A stretch of 30,457 nucleotides of DNA from JAKIWV01 sp049800095 (lineage in GTDB: Archaea; Thermoplasmatota; Thermoplasmata; Lutacidiplasmatales; UBA184), in assembly GCA_049800095.1 (NCBI GenBank), contig JBARJD010000137.1:1-30457 (forward strand), written 5' to 3'. Within the stretch, counting starts at the first letter, position 1. Each line of letters starts with the position of its first letter. Positions 7,903-16,511 of this stretch are shown piece after piece. A program made the position numbers and the translations under genes. The notes below the pieces were generated by a model that searched no databases, was not told where the DNA came from, and saw only the letters and a program-made list of their open reading frames with translations.

Positions 7903-8989
7903 GGCCCGACGTACGGTTTCGGCAGGGGGGGCGGGGCTCCTGAGCCACCGAAAAGCCGAGCACGTCAAAGTGGTGCTCGGCCAGAACGTCGAGGGCCGGT
8001 ACCGGTACTGGGACGATGTCCAACTCTTCCACAATGCGTTGCCGGAGATTGACTTTGACGAGGTCGATCCGTCGGTAGAGTTCTTCGGCACGCACCTCCG
8101 GGCTCCCCTCATGATCACGGGAATGACGGGTGGCTACCCCGGTGCCGTCACGATCAACAGCAACCTCGCCCGGGCAGCGGCCGACGTCGGCATCGCCATG
8201 GGGGTGGGGAGCGAGCGCGCCGCCATCCTCAAAGGAAAATATCCGGAGAGCTACTCCTGCGTGGCCAAGTTTGCGGTCCCGCTCAAGTTCGCCAACATTG
8301 GTGCGCCCCAGATCATAGCCCAGTCGCCTGGCGATCGCGTGATCGGGCTTCCCGAGGCCCGTGCCGCCATGGAGCTCATCGGGGCGGAGGCCCTCGCGAT
8401 CCATCTCAACTTCCTCCAGGAGATGGTACAGCCCGAGGGCGACCGTCGCGCTCGCGGCTGCCTAGACCAGATCCAGACACTCGCCAGGGAGTTGCCGATC
8501 CTCGCGAAGGAGACCGGGGCCGGACTCTCTCGATATGTTGGCGAGCGGCTCCGGACCGCCGGGGTGCGCGCGTTCGACGTGAGCGGCACCGGCGGTACGA
8601 GCTTTGCGGCGGTGGAGCATCACCGAGCCGTTGCTCAAGGAGCCGAGCGGGAAGCCCGTGTGGGGAAGACGTTCTGGAACTGGGGGATCCCCTCCCCCGT
8701 CTCGGTGCGCGAGCTGGTCCCGCTCGAACTGCCCATCGTGGCCAGCGGCGGAATCCGATCCGGCCTGGACATAGCGCGGGCCGTCGCCCTCGGCGCGACC
8801 GCGGCGGGGATCGCCGGCGGTGTCCTTCGAGCCGCGGCGACCGGGTACAAGGAGACGCGCGCGGAGCTCGAGCAAATCATCTACGAACTCAAGGTCGCGA
8901 TGTTCCTGACGGGGAGTCGAACCGTTGGCGAACTGCGCCGTGCCCGCTATTCGATCACGGGCGAGACGCGGCAATGGCTCGATCGATGA
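7832..8989 (+). CDS. fni: Type 2 isopentenyl-diphosphate delta-isomerase (FMN)
   Basis: Interconverts IPP and DMAPP using reduced FMN, giving both C5 units for archaeal lipids. Recognisable type 2 motifs are SHRKAEHVKV near the N-terminus, MITGMTGGYPGA, the MGVGSERAA segment, HLNFLQEMVQPEGDR with the active-site Gln and Glu, the FMN-binding DVSGTGGTSFAAVE, and IVASGGIRSGLD. The start is chosen as the only in-frame ATG near the expected N-terminus. It lies 71 nt inside ipk and gives 385 residues with a basic extension of about 38 residues before the conserved core; the family is usually 340-370. A non-ATG start after the ipk stop (for example CTG before SHRKAEH) is the alternative. Confidence 0.92.
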   Translation: MARFLELFGGNRSTAAGARRKPRRARRTVSAGGAGLLSHRKAEHVKVVLGQNVEGRYRYWDDVQLFHNALPEIDFDEVDPSVEFFGTHLRAPLMITGMTGGYPGAVTINSNLARAAADVGIAMGVGSERAAILKGKYPESYSCVAKFAVPLKFANIGAPQIIAQSPGDRVIGLPEARAAMELIGAEALAIHLNFLQEMVQPEGDRRARGCLDQIQTLARELPILAKETGAGLSRYVGERLRTAGVRAFDVSGTGGTSFAAVEHHRAVAQGAEREARVGKTFWNWGIPSPVSVRELVPLELPIVASGGIRSGLDIARAVALGATAAGIAGGVLRAAATGYKETRAELEQIIYELKVAMFLTGSRTVGELRRARYSITGETRQWLDR

Positions 8990-10539
8990 CGACCGCCCCT
9001 TCCGAGTTGTCCCCCGTCAAGGCGTCTGCGGTTCGAGCCGAGCTGGAGCGGGAAAAGCTCCGGTGGGTCCGCGACGGGATCGAAGACCACATGCTGTCCA
9101 ACGCCGAGCTCCTCGCCCGAACCGCAGGGCCCGACAGAGTTCGGGCGGCCGAGGTGCTTCGACGCAAGCCCTCCCGGACGCTGTCCGGTGTCGCTATCGT
9201 GGCCGTGATGACCGCGCCGGCGGCCTGTCCTCACGGAAAGTGCACCTACTGTCCGGGTGGCCTCGACCACCGGTCCCCCCAGAGTTATACCGGGGAGGAG
9301 CCCTCGGCTCTGCGAGGCGCCCAGCTCCACTACGACGCCCGGGCGATCACGTCCCATCGTCTCTCGTCGCTGGAGGCAGTAGGTCACGCCACCTCGAAAG
9401 TGGAAGTGATTCTCATGGGGGGTACTTTCCCAGCCCGACCGTCGAACTACCGCCGCGACGTGTTCCGAGGCGTGTTCGAGGGCCTCAATGATGCACCCGC
9501 CGCCTCCTTGGAAGATGCCCAGCGCCAGAATGAGACGGCCGTTCGACGCTGCGTAAGCCTCACCGTAGAAACCCGACCCGACTGGTGCGATGGGAAGATC
9601 CTTCCCGAACTCCTGGACGCCGGAGTCACTCGAGTCGAGATTGGGGTCGAGTGCCTTACGGATCCGGTGCTCTGGGCGACGGGACGCGCGCATGGTACGG
9701 ACGAGATCCGGCGCGCGACCCGGGAGGCACGGGACCGCGGTCTCAAGATATGCTATCACTGGATGCTGGGGCTGCCCGGAATGGACCCAGACCGGGATCT
9801 GGCGGACTTCCGCAAGCTGTTCGCTGACCCGGACTTCCGGCCGGACATGCTGAAGATCTACCCGACGCTCGTCGTGCCCGGCACCGCCCTTTTCGACGAG
9901 TGGATGGCCGGGCGCTACGCGCCCTACGAAACGGAGACCGCCGCGGAGCTACTGGCCCGGGAGAAGGCCGAGCTCCCTTCGTATGTCCGGATTCAACGGA
10001 TCCAGCGGGACATTCCGGCCCGCCTGATCGCCGCGGGGGTGCGCCACGGGAATCTGCGGGAGATCGCAAAGGCCCGCCTTCGTGCGCGAGGGCTCCGATG
10101 CCGGTGTCTTCGATGCCGTGAGCCCGGGCGAGGTGGATTGCCTGACGTATCGAGGCTCGAGCTGCAGAGCCAGGAGTATGAAGCCTCGGGCGGCCGGGAG
10201 CTCTTCCTCAGTTGGGAGGACCCTGCTACGGACACCGTGGTGGGCTTCCTGCGCCTGCGATTCCCAGGGCCGGAAACCCCCGGGGGCCTCACAGAGCCGG
10301 TCGTCCGCGAACTCAAGGTGCTGGGAGTCGAGGTTCCGGTGGACGCCCGGTCTCACGGGGACGGCGAGTATCAGCATCGCGGCTTGGGACGCTCGCTGCT
10401 CCAGACCGCCGAGGAGAGGACTCGTAGGGCGGGGTTCCGGTCCTTGTTCGTCATGAGTGCCGTCGGTACCCGGGAGTACTACCGAAAGCTCGGCTACGAG
10501 CGGAACGGCCCCTGGATGTCCCGAACTCTCGCGCGCTGA
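8986..10539 (+). CDS. elp3: Archaeal Elp3, tRNA wobble-uridine carboxymethyl-forming radical SAM/acetyltransferase
   Basis: Elp3 joins a radical-SAM domain and a GNAT acetyltransferase domain to make cm5-type modifications at U34 of tRNA from acetyl-CoA. The cluster motif C-PHGK-C-TY-C is at about residues 81, 86 and 89. It is followed by the family signature YCPGGLDHRSPQSYTGEEPS and MGGTFPARP, and by TVETRPDWC. The C-terminal GNAT part has the acetyl-CoA loop HRGLGRSLL and a final YYRKLGYERNGPWMSR, characteristic of Elp3. About 517 residues, normal for the family. The ATG at 8986 makes an ATGA overlap with fni, the habit of this genome; the ATG at 8974 (4 codons longer) is possible. Archaea make Elp3 without Elp1/2/4-6 partners, and none are seen here. 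Confidence 0.95.
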   Translation: MTTAPSELSPVKASAVRAELEREKLRWVRDGIEDHMLSNAELLARTAGPDRVRAAEVLRRKPSRTLSGVAIVAVMTAPAACPHGKCTYCPGGLDHRSPQSYTGEEPSALRGAQLHYDARAITSHRLSSLEAVGHATSKVEVILMGGTFPARPSNYRRDVFRGVFEGLNDAPAASLEDAQRQNETAVRRCVSLTVETRPDWCDGKILPELLDAGVTRVEIGVECLTDPVLWATGRAHGTDEIRRATREARDRGLKICYHWMLGLPGMDPDRDLADFRKLFADPDFRPDMLKIYPTLVVPGTALFDEWMAGRYAPYETETAAELLAREKAELPSYVRIQRIQRDIPARLIAAGVRHGNLREIAKARLRARGLRCRCLRCREPGRGGLPDVSRLELQSQEYEASGGRELFLSWEDPATDTVVGFLRLRFPGPETPGGLTEPVVRELKVLGVEVPVDARSHGDGEYQHRGLGRSLLQTAEERTRRAGFRSLFVMSAVGTREYYRKLGYERNGPWMSRTLAR

Positions 10540-10619
10540 ACTGCACCCGCCCCCACCGGCGAAGGCGGGACGGCGGTTTGGTCTGGCGGCGGCTTCTGCG
10601 GAACGGTCGCCCGCGCAAA

Positions 10620-10627
10620 CTTATAAT
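10620..10627 (+). promoter_or_regulatory. TATA box for the 2-oxoacid dehydrogenase operon
   Basis: CTTATAAT preceded by GCGCAAA (a BRE-like purine stretch) stands out in the 124-base gap after elp3. Transcription should begin near 10650, leaving about 14 nt before the GTG at 10664. It marks the start of the operon running to 18056. Confidence 0.65.
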
Positions 10628-10663
10628 CGACGCCCCGCTCTGTAGTATCGGGCGCTCTCGTTC

Positions 10664-11740
10664 GTGCCGCAATCGGTTCCTGGACGGGTGGCGACGGAAG
10701 CCTCGGCGACGGAGATCGCCCCGGAAGATCTCATTCCCATCTACCGCGAGATGCTCCTCGCACGGGCCCTCGACGAGCGGTGTCTCACCATGCAGCGTCA
10801 GGGCCGCATCGGGTTTTACGTGCCGGTGATGGGACAAGAGGCGGCCCAAGTTGCCTGCGCCTGGGCGTTGGACCCCAAGGACTGGATCTTTCCTGCGTAC
10901 CGCGAACTCGGCCTCGCCCTGGTCCGGGGCGTGACCCCCGAGGAGCTCTTGGATCAGTTCTTTGGAAACGCCGCGGACCGGCTCAAGGGCCGGCAGATGC
11001 CAAACCACTACGGATACCGTGACCGGAATTTCGTGGTCGCCTCGAGTCCGATCGGGACCCAGATCATCCAGGCCGTGGGCGCCGCCATGGCCGCCCGTCG
11101 TCGCAACGAGTCCGTCGTGACGATCCCCTTTTTCGGGGATGGAGCGACGAGCTCGAACGACTTTCATGCCGGGCTCAACTTCGGCGGTGTGTTCCGCACT
11201 CCGACGATCTTCTTCTGCCAGAACAACGAGTGGGCCATCTCGCTCCCCCGCAGCCGCCAGACCGCGTCGAAGACGTTGGCCGAAAAGGGGCTCGCCTACG
11301 GGGTCCCCGGCGTCGTGGTGGACGGAAACGATATCCACCAGGTTTTCCGGGCCGTTCGAGAGGCCCGGGCCCGAGCCGTTTCGGGGGACGGGCCCACGCT
11401 CATCGAGGCGCAGGTCTACCGCCTCGGTCCGCACTCGACCTCGGATGACCCCCGCCGGTACCGCAGCGACGCCGAGCTGGCCGAGTGGAAGCAACGGGAT
11501 CCGATCGGGCGACTCAAGCACGAATTGATCGACGCGGGCCAGTGGTCCGAAGCGGAGGACGCGCGGCTCCTCGAGGAGGTCCGCGCCGAGATCGCGGCCG
11601 CGGTAAGCCACTCGGAGTCGGTCGGGCCGGCGGACCCCCTGTCCTTCCTAGATGATGTGTTCGCGACTCGGACGCCGGCGCTGGAGGAGCAGCACCAGCA
11701 GCTGGAAGAGATGATCCGGATGGGGCTGGTGAAACCGTGA
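10664..11740 (+). CDS. 2-oxoacid dehydrogenase complex E1 component, alpha subunit (branched-chain type)
   Basis: ThDP-dependent subunit that decarboxylates a 2-oxo acid and passes the acyl group to E2 lipoate. 358 residues from the GTG at 10664; an in-frame stop at 10643 limits upstream starts. The ThDP/Mg motif GDGATSSNDFHAG begins near residue 158 and ends in the NNEWAIS loop. The phosphorylation-loop region reads YRLGPHSTSDDPRRYR. This HSTSDD form is typical of branched-chain oxoacid E1alpha and differs from the pyruvate-type loop. The C-terminal RDPIGRLKHELI also resembles the branched-chain type. The Thermoplasma acidophilum complex of this kind accepts branched-chain oxo acids and pyruvate, so substrate range is not settled by sequence. 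E1beta starts in a GTGA overlap. A second E1alpha lies at 14014. Confidence 0.92.
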   Translation: MPQSVPGRVATEASATEIAPEDLIPIYREMLLARALDERCLTMQRQGRIGFYVPVMGQEAAQVACAWALDPKDWIFPAYRELGLALVRGVTPEELLDQFFGNAADRLKGRQMPNHYGYRDRNFVVASSPIGTQIIQAVGAAMAARRRNESVVTIPFFGDGATSSNDFHAGLNFGGVFRTPTIFFCQNNEWAISLPRSRQTASKTLAEKGLAYGVPGVVVDGNDIHQVFRAVREARARAVSGDGPTLIEAQVYRLGPHSTSDDPRRYRSDAELAEWKQRDPIGRLKHELIDAGQWSEAEDARLLEEVRAEIAAAVSHSESVGPADPLSFLDDVFATRTPALEEQHQQLEEMIRMGLVKP

Positions 11741-12714
11741 CGGATGTGACCCTCGTTCAGGCCATCAACCGGGCCCTTCGGGCGGCCATGACCGCCGACC
11801 CGGAAGTCCTCCTCCTGGGTGAGGATATCGGCGTGAACGGCGGCGTCTTCCGCGCGACGGAGGGTCTCCTGAAGGACTTCGGCGAGGACCGCGTTATCGA
11901 TACGCCGCTATCTGAAACCGGAATCATCGGCGCAGCGGTCGGCATGGCACTCTACGGCCTCAAGCCGGTCGCCGAGATCCAGTTCTTGGACTTCATCTAC
12001 CCGGGTTTCGATCAGATCGTCAGCGAACTGGCGAAGTTTCGCTACCGCTCCGGCGGCCAATATCCCTGCCACGTCGTTATCCGGACGCCGTATGGTGGAG
12101 GGATCAAGGGGGGACTCTATCACTCCCAGAGCACGGAGGCGTACTTCGCGCATACCGCCGGTCTCAAGGTGGTCGTGCCGTCGACGCCGGCCGACGCGTA
12201 CGGACTCTTACTGTCCGCCATCTTCGATCCGGACCCGGTCATCTTCCTCGAGCCGAAGCGGATCTATCGCGCCGTCACGGGTGAGGTGCCGGAGGGAGAC
12301 CACCGGGTACCGATTGGAAAAGCCCGAACGGTCCGCGAGGGTACGGACGTGAGTGTCTTCGCCTACGGAGCGATGATTCCGCCCGCGACGGAGGCGTGCG
12401 AGTCGCTCCATGCGGAAGGGATCTCGGCGGAGCTCGTGGACCTCCGAACGCTCGTTCCGCTCGATGCCGCGGCCGTGCTGGCCTCGGTGGAGAAGACCGG
12501 CCGCGCGGTGATCGTGCACGAAGCGGCCCGTTTCTGCGGGTACGGAGCCGAGATCGCCGCGATCCTCGCGGAGAAGGCCTTCTACTCTCTCAAGGCGCCG
12601 ATTCGCCGCGTCACGGGATTCGACACCCCGTTCCCGTATGCGTTGGAGAACCTGTACCTCCCGAATGCGGCGCGCATCCGTCAAGCGATCGTGGAGACCG
12701 TAAAGGCGGGCTAA
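11737..12714 (+). CDS. 2-oxoacid dehydrogenase complex E1 component, beta subunit (branched-chain type)
   Basis: Forms the alpha2beta2 E1 with the alpha subunit. 325 residues, GTG start overlapping the E1alpha stop. It begins VTLVQAINRALRAAM and LLLGEDIGVNGGVFRAT. TPLSETGIIGAAVGMALYG contains the Glu that activates the ThDP aminopyrimidine. The stretch LYHSQSTEAYFAHTAGLKVV and later FLEPKRIYRA closely follow the branched-chain E1beta pattern. The C-terminal transketolase domain has LRTLVPLDAAAV and VIVHEA. It is the only beta subunit in the operon, so both E1alpha copies presumably share it. Confidence 0.94.
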   Translation: MTDVTLVQAINRALRAAMTADPEVLLLGEDIGVNGGVFRATEGLLKDFGEDRVIDTPLSETGIIGAAVGMALYGLKPVAEIQFLDFIYPGFDQIVSELAKFRYRSGGQYPCHVVIRTPYGGGIKGGLYHSQSTEAYFAHTAGLKVVVPSTPADAYGLLLSAIFDPDPVIFLEPKRIYRAVTGEVPEGDHRVPIGKARTVREGTDVSVFAYGAMIPPATEACESLHAEGISAELVDLRTLVPLDAAAVLASVEKTGRAVIVHEAARFCGYGAEIAAILAEKAFYSLKAPIRRVTGFDTPFPYALENLYLPNAARIRQAIVETVKAG

Positions 12715-12727
12715 GGTCGGGCGCACA

Positions 12728-14017
12728 ATGCAGTACGAGTTCCGATTGCCGGATGTCGGGGAAGGCGTCGCCGAAGGCGAGGTCGTCCGTTGGTTCGTTC
12801 ACGAAGGGGAGACCATCCACGAAGACGCGCCGTTGGTCTCCATCCTGACCGACAAGGCGAACGTCGAGATCCCTTCGCCGAAGACTGGCAAGGTGTTGCG
12901 CATCCACGCTCAGGCAGGCGAGAAGGTCAAGGTGGGCGGCATACTCGTGACCCTCGAGGTGGCGGGAGATTCGTCGGAGCCTCCGGCCGGTGGGACGCCC
13001 GTCCCCATCCAATCCGCCCCGACGAGCCCGGCCTCTCCGGCCCCGCCAAGCCCTTCTCCCACATCTCCCCCGAGCGGCCCGTCGGGCTCGGCGCGGTTCC
13101 TGGCGGCTCCATATGTTCGTCGGATGGCCGCCGAACAAGGCATCGACCTCGCGACGATCTCCGGCTCTGGGCCGGGCGGCCGCATTCTCGAAGGTGATTT
13201 GGCCCGAAGTAGTGCCAGCGCACCCGCCGGCGGCTCCGAAGCACGCGCTCCGACGGCCCCGCCCCTCGCGGAGGAGACGCTCGCTCCAACGCCTCCACCT
13301 TCCGACGCGGACATCCTCGAGCGCATTCCTCTCCGAGGAATTCGACGCGTTATTGCGGAACATATGACGGAGTCTCGGCACAAGGCGGCCCACTACACGT
13401 ACGTCGAGGAAGTCGACGTTTCGGAGTTGGTGCTGCTACGTGACCGCATGGCCAAGCACGTCGAGAAGAAAGGCGTCCGACTGAGCTACCTCCCGTTCAT
13501 CGTAAAGGGCGTCGTCGCGGGCCTCCGGGCCTATCCCCAGGTCAATGCCCGGTTCGATGACGAGCGACAGGAACTCGAAGTCCACAAGTCCTTCCATATC
13601 GGCATCGCCACCGCCGCGCCGGAAGGGCTCCTGGTGCCGGTGATTCACCACGCCGACCGGAAGAGCGTGACCGACCTCGCGCGGGAGATTCAGGAGCTGG
13701 CCGACAAGGGCAAGGAGGGAAAGCTCACCCGAGCGGAGATGAGCGGGGGCACGTTCACCATCACGAGCCTGGGCGCCCTTGGGGGCGTTCTCGCGACCCC
13801 CATTCTCAACTACCCGGAGGTAGCCATACTCGGCGTCCACCGGATCGTGCGCCGACCCGTGTATCGGGTCGATGGAACCATCGGGCCCGCCGACCTGATG
13901 AACCTCTCGATCTCTCTGGACCATCGGGTCCTCGACGGGATCGTGGGCGCCCAGTTCGTCGCGGTGGTGAAGTCCTACCTCGAGGACCCCCACCTGTTGT
14001 TCGCGGAACTCGCATGA
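12728..14017 (+). CDS. Dihydrolipoyl acyltransferase (E2) of the 2-oxoacid dehydrogenase complex
   Basis: Core acyltransferase that carries acyl groups on lipoate from E1 to CoA. 429 residues. The lipoyl domain covers about residues 1-78, with the lipoylated lysine at 43 in LTDKANVEI. A Pro/Ala/Ser linker (80-112) is followed by a peripheral-subunit-binding domain near 115-153 (AAPYVRRMAAEQGIDL, SGPGGRILEGDL). A second flexible linker leads to the catalytic domain from about 195. The catalytic motif DHRVLDG has its histidine at 399. There is one lipoyl domain, as in other archaeal and many Gram-positive E2s. The upstream gap from E1beta is 13 nt, and the stop overlaps the second E1alpha start as ATGA. 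Its lysine needs LipB/LipA-type lipoylation, and lipB is in the same operon. Confidence 0.95.
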   Translation: MQYEFRLPDVGEGVAEGEVVRWFVHEGETIHEDAPLVSILTDKANVEIPSPKTGKVLRIHAQAGEKVKVGGILVTLEVAGDSSEPPAGGTPVPIQSAPTSPASPAPPSPSPTSPPSGPSGSARFLAAPYVRRMAAEQGIDLATISGSGPGGRILEGDLARSSASAPAGGSEARAPTAPPLAEETLAPTPPPSDADILERIPLRGIRRVIAEHMTESRHKAAHYTYVEEVDVSELVLLRDRMAKHVEKKGVRLSYLPFIVKGVVAGLRAYPQVNARFDDERQELEVHKSFHIGIATAAPEGLLVPVIHHADRKSVTDLAREIQELADKGKEGKLTRAEMSGGTFTITSLGALGGVLATPILNYPEVAILGVHRIVRRPVYRVDGTIGPADLMNLSISLDHRVLDGIVGAQFVAVVKSYLEDPHLLFAELA

Positions 14018-15066
14018 CCGCCGCAACGGCTCCGCTTCCTCTCACCTACTCTGCGCCAGAACTCGAGCACCTACTCGGTTCGGATTGGGCGACCCTTCTC
14101 TGGACCGCGTACCGCTGGATGCGAACCGCGAGAGCCCTCGACGACCGCATGGTCGCGCTCCAACGCCAGGGTCGGGTGGGATTTTACGGACCTGCGACCG
14201 GGCAGGAAGCCGTCAGCATAGCGGCGGGTCTCGCAACCCACGAGAACGACTGGGTCTTCCCCGGCCTTCGGGAACAGCTCGTGGCGCTCGTCCGGGGTCA
14301 CCCGCTCGGAACGTACCTCCATCACCTGTTCGCGGATGGACTCGACCCATCGCTGGGCCGGCAGATGCCCTGCCACCCAACGGCCCGAGAGGTCCGGTAC
14401 GTATCGATGTCGAGCTGCGTCGGCACGCAAATCAGTCACGCCGTCGGCTGCGCGTACGGATTCCGATTCCGGAAGGACAACGCCGTTACGCTGGCCTTTT
14501 TCGGGGATGGGGCGACTTCGGTGAACGATTTCCATGCCGGCATGAACTTCGCCGGCGTGTACCGGCTACCGGTCGTGTTCTGTTGCACGAACAATCAATG
14601 GGCGATCTCACTCCCGGTCGAGAAGCAGAGTCGGGTCGCCGAGCTGGCCGAGAAGGGGGCCGCCTACGGGATGCCCGCACGACGCGTGGACGGATCCGAT
14701 TTTATCCAGACCTATTTCAAATTGGCCGAGGCGCTCGAGGCGGCCCGGCGGGGCGAGGGTCCCTCGTTTATCGAATTCGTCGTCTACCGGATGAGCGCCC
14801 ACTCCACCTCCGACGACCCGAGCCGCTACCAGCCCGTGGATTGGCAGGAGCGCGCGGCGCAGCATGACCCCGTGTTCCGAATGGAACACCTGCTGGGCGG
14901 TCTTGGATTGCTGTCCGAGGACCTCGTCAAGGAGATGGACCGACAGATCGACGCCACCCTCCGAGAGGCGATCGCGACGGCGGAGCGGACCGCGCCTCCT
15001 GCTCCGGACACCCTCGAACGCGACGTTTTCGCCGCGTCCACGTCGGCTCCGTCGTTGGAGGGGTAA
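14014..15066 (+). CDS. Second E1 alpha subunit paralogue (2-oxoacid dehydrogenase)
   Basis: 350 residues, clearly paralogous to the E1alpha at 10664: shared RQGR-GFY, GRQMP, the ThDP motif GDGATSVNDFHAG, NNQWAISLP and YRMSAHSTSDDPSRYQ. All residues expected for ThDP binding are present, so it should be catalytic. The N-terminal 30 residues, the substrate-side segment (CHPTAREVRYVSMSSC where the first copy has NHYGYRDRNFVVASSP) and the C-terminus differ. That suggests a different oxo-acid preference. It sits between E2 and E3 with an ATGA overlap to E2, and E3 follows two bases after its stop. No second beta subunit is nearby, so it likely assembles with the same E1beta or with one encoded elsewhere. 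Confidence 0.9.
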   Translation: MTAATAPLPLTYSAPELEHLLGSDWATLLWTAYRWMRTARALDDRMVALQRQGRVGFYGPATGQEAVSIAAGLATHENDWVFPGLREQLVALVRGHPLGTYLHHLFADGLDPSLGRQMPCHPTAREVRYVSMSSCVGTQISHAVGCAYGFRFRKDNAVTLAFFGDGATSVNDFHAGMNFAGVYRLPVVFCCTNNQWAISLPVEKQSRVAELAEKGAAYGMPARRVDGSDFIQTYFKLAEALEAARRGEGPSFIEFVVYRMSAHSTSDDPSRYQPVDWQERAAQHDPVFRMEHLLGGLGLLSEDLVKEMDRQIDATLREAIATAERTAPPAPDTLERDVFAASTSAPSLEG

Positions 15067-15068
15067 CA

Positions 15069-16511
15069 GTGGCGGGCACATATTCTCGGACCACGGACGT
15101 GCTCGTCATTGGCGGCGGCCCGGGCGGATACATGGCCGCGATTCGGTTGGGCCAACTCGGACGACCCACCCTGCTCGTGGAGCGGGACGCCCTCGGAGGG
15201 GAATGCCTGAACCGGGGTTGCATCCCCTCCAAGGCGCTGATCCATCTCGCGACCCTCCTGGATGCCGTGCGAACGGAGGGCCCCGAAGTGGGGCTCCATA
15301 CGACGGGGGAGGTCCAACTCGACCTTGTGGTGGCCCAACAATGGAAGGAATCGGTGGTAGCGAAAGAGCGACAAGGCGTCGCTTCGCTCCTTAAAAGCGC
15401 GGGCACCGCTGTACTTCCCGGCACCGTACGGTTTACCGGCCCCCGGTCGGCCGAGCTGACCGCACCGGACGGCGGCAAGGAGCGGATCGACTTCGAGCAC
15501 GCCATCATCGCCACCGGCGCGGTGCAAGCCTCGCTCCGGGGATTCGAGCCGGATGGCGCGAGGGTGGATACGGCGTATGACGTGCTGAACTGGACCTCCC
15601 TCCCGAAATCGCTACTCGTCCTCGGCGGGGGGGTGAGCGGCTGTGAGTTGGGAGAGTTCGCCGCCATGGCTGGCTCTCAGGTCACGATCGTTGAGCTGAT
15701 GCCTCAGCTCCTTCCTGGAATGGATCCGGACCTCTCCCGCGAGCTGACGCGCCGGCTCGAGGGCCGAGGTGTAAAGGTTCTCACCGGAATCAAGGCCGTG
15801 GCCCTCGAACGCACCGTGGAAGGCGTCCGCCTGACGGTCGAGAAGGACGGGAAGAAGGGAGATCTCTCGGCCGAGCGGCTGTTCGTGACGGTCGGAAAGA
15901 AACCCGCGACACAGGAGCTGGGCCTGGAAGAGGCCGGGGTAGAACGGGACGGCAAGACCGGGTTCATCCCGGTGAACGACCGCCTCGCCACGAACGTGCC
16001 GCACATCTACGCGGTCGGTGATTGTTGCCGACCTCCAATGCTCGCGCACAAGGCGTACCGCGAGGGCGTCGTCGCGGCCGAATCGATCGCGGGGCTCCCG
16101 ACCCGGTTTCAGTTCCAGGCCATGCCCTCCGTCGTGTTCACAATCCCCGAGCTTGCGACAGTGGGCCTCACCGCCCCGGAGGCGCAAACGGCGGGCTTCG
16201 TCGCGCGCGATGTACGGTTTCCGTACGCTGCGCTCGGTCGCGCCCACGCCTCCCACGCCACCGACGGGTGGGTGAAGCTCGTCGCGGACGAGAAGACGGG
16301 CATCGTATTGGGATTCCAGGGAGCCGGAACGGGTGTGGGGGAGCTCGTCGGGGAGGTCGCTCTCGCCATCGAGATGGGCGCGACCGTCCGAGACCTGGCC
16401 CTGACCATCCATCCGCACCCGACCTTCTCCGAGTTGCTTCAAGAGGTCGCGCTGCTCTGGCTAGGAGAGCCGATGCATGTCGCCCGTCGAACCGCTGCTC
16501 GACCATCGTGA
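15069..16511 (+). CDS. lpdA: Dihydrolipoyl dehydrogenase (E3)
   Basis: Flavoprotein that reoxidises dihydrolipoamide with NAD+. 480 residues, GTG start two bases after the second E1alpha. FAD site VIGGGPGGYMAA (13-24); redox disulfide GGECLNRGCIPSK with Cys46 and Cys51; NAD site VLGGGVSGCELGEF near 180-193; second FAD segment IYAVGD. C-terminal dimer-interface His-Glu pair in HPHPTFSELLQE. Every catalytic residue is present. Gene order E1-E2-E3 and the lipB overlap (35 nt) place it in the complex and not in a stand-alone role. Confidence 0.96.
   Translation: MAGTYSRTTDVLVIGGGPGGYMAAIRLGQLGRPTLLVERDALGGECLNRGCIPSKALIHLATLLDAVRTEGPEVGLHTTGEVQLDLVVAQQWKESVVAKERQGVASLLKSAGTAVLPGTVRFTGPRSAELTAPDGGKERIDFEHAIIATGAVQASLRGFEPDGARVDTAYDVLNWTSLPKSLLVLGGGVSGCELGEFAAMAGSQVTIVELMPQLLPGMDPDLSRELTRRLEGRGVKVLTGIKAVALERTVEGVRLTVEKDGKKGDLSAERLFVTVGKKPATQELGLEEAGVERDGKTGFIPVNDRLATNVPHIYAVGDCCRPPMLAHKAYREGVVAAESIAGLPTRFQFQAMPSVVFTIPELATVGLTAPEAQTAGFVARDVRFPYAALGRAHASHATDGWVKLVADEKTGIVLGFQGAGTGVGELVGEVALAIEMGATVRDLALTIHPHPTFSELLQEVALLWLGEPMHVARRTAARPS

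Noticed and set aside
10664..16511. Strict pyruvate dehydrogenase assignment for the E1-E2-E3 operon
   Set aside because: The HSTSDD loops of both E1 alpha proteins and the LYHSQS-EA-FAH segment of E1 beta follow the branched-chain type. Pyruvate may still be accepted, so a broader name was used.
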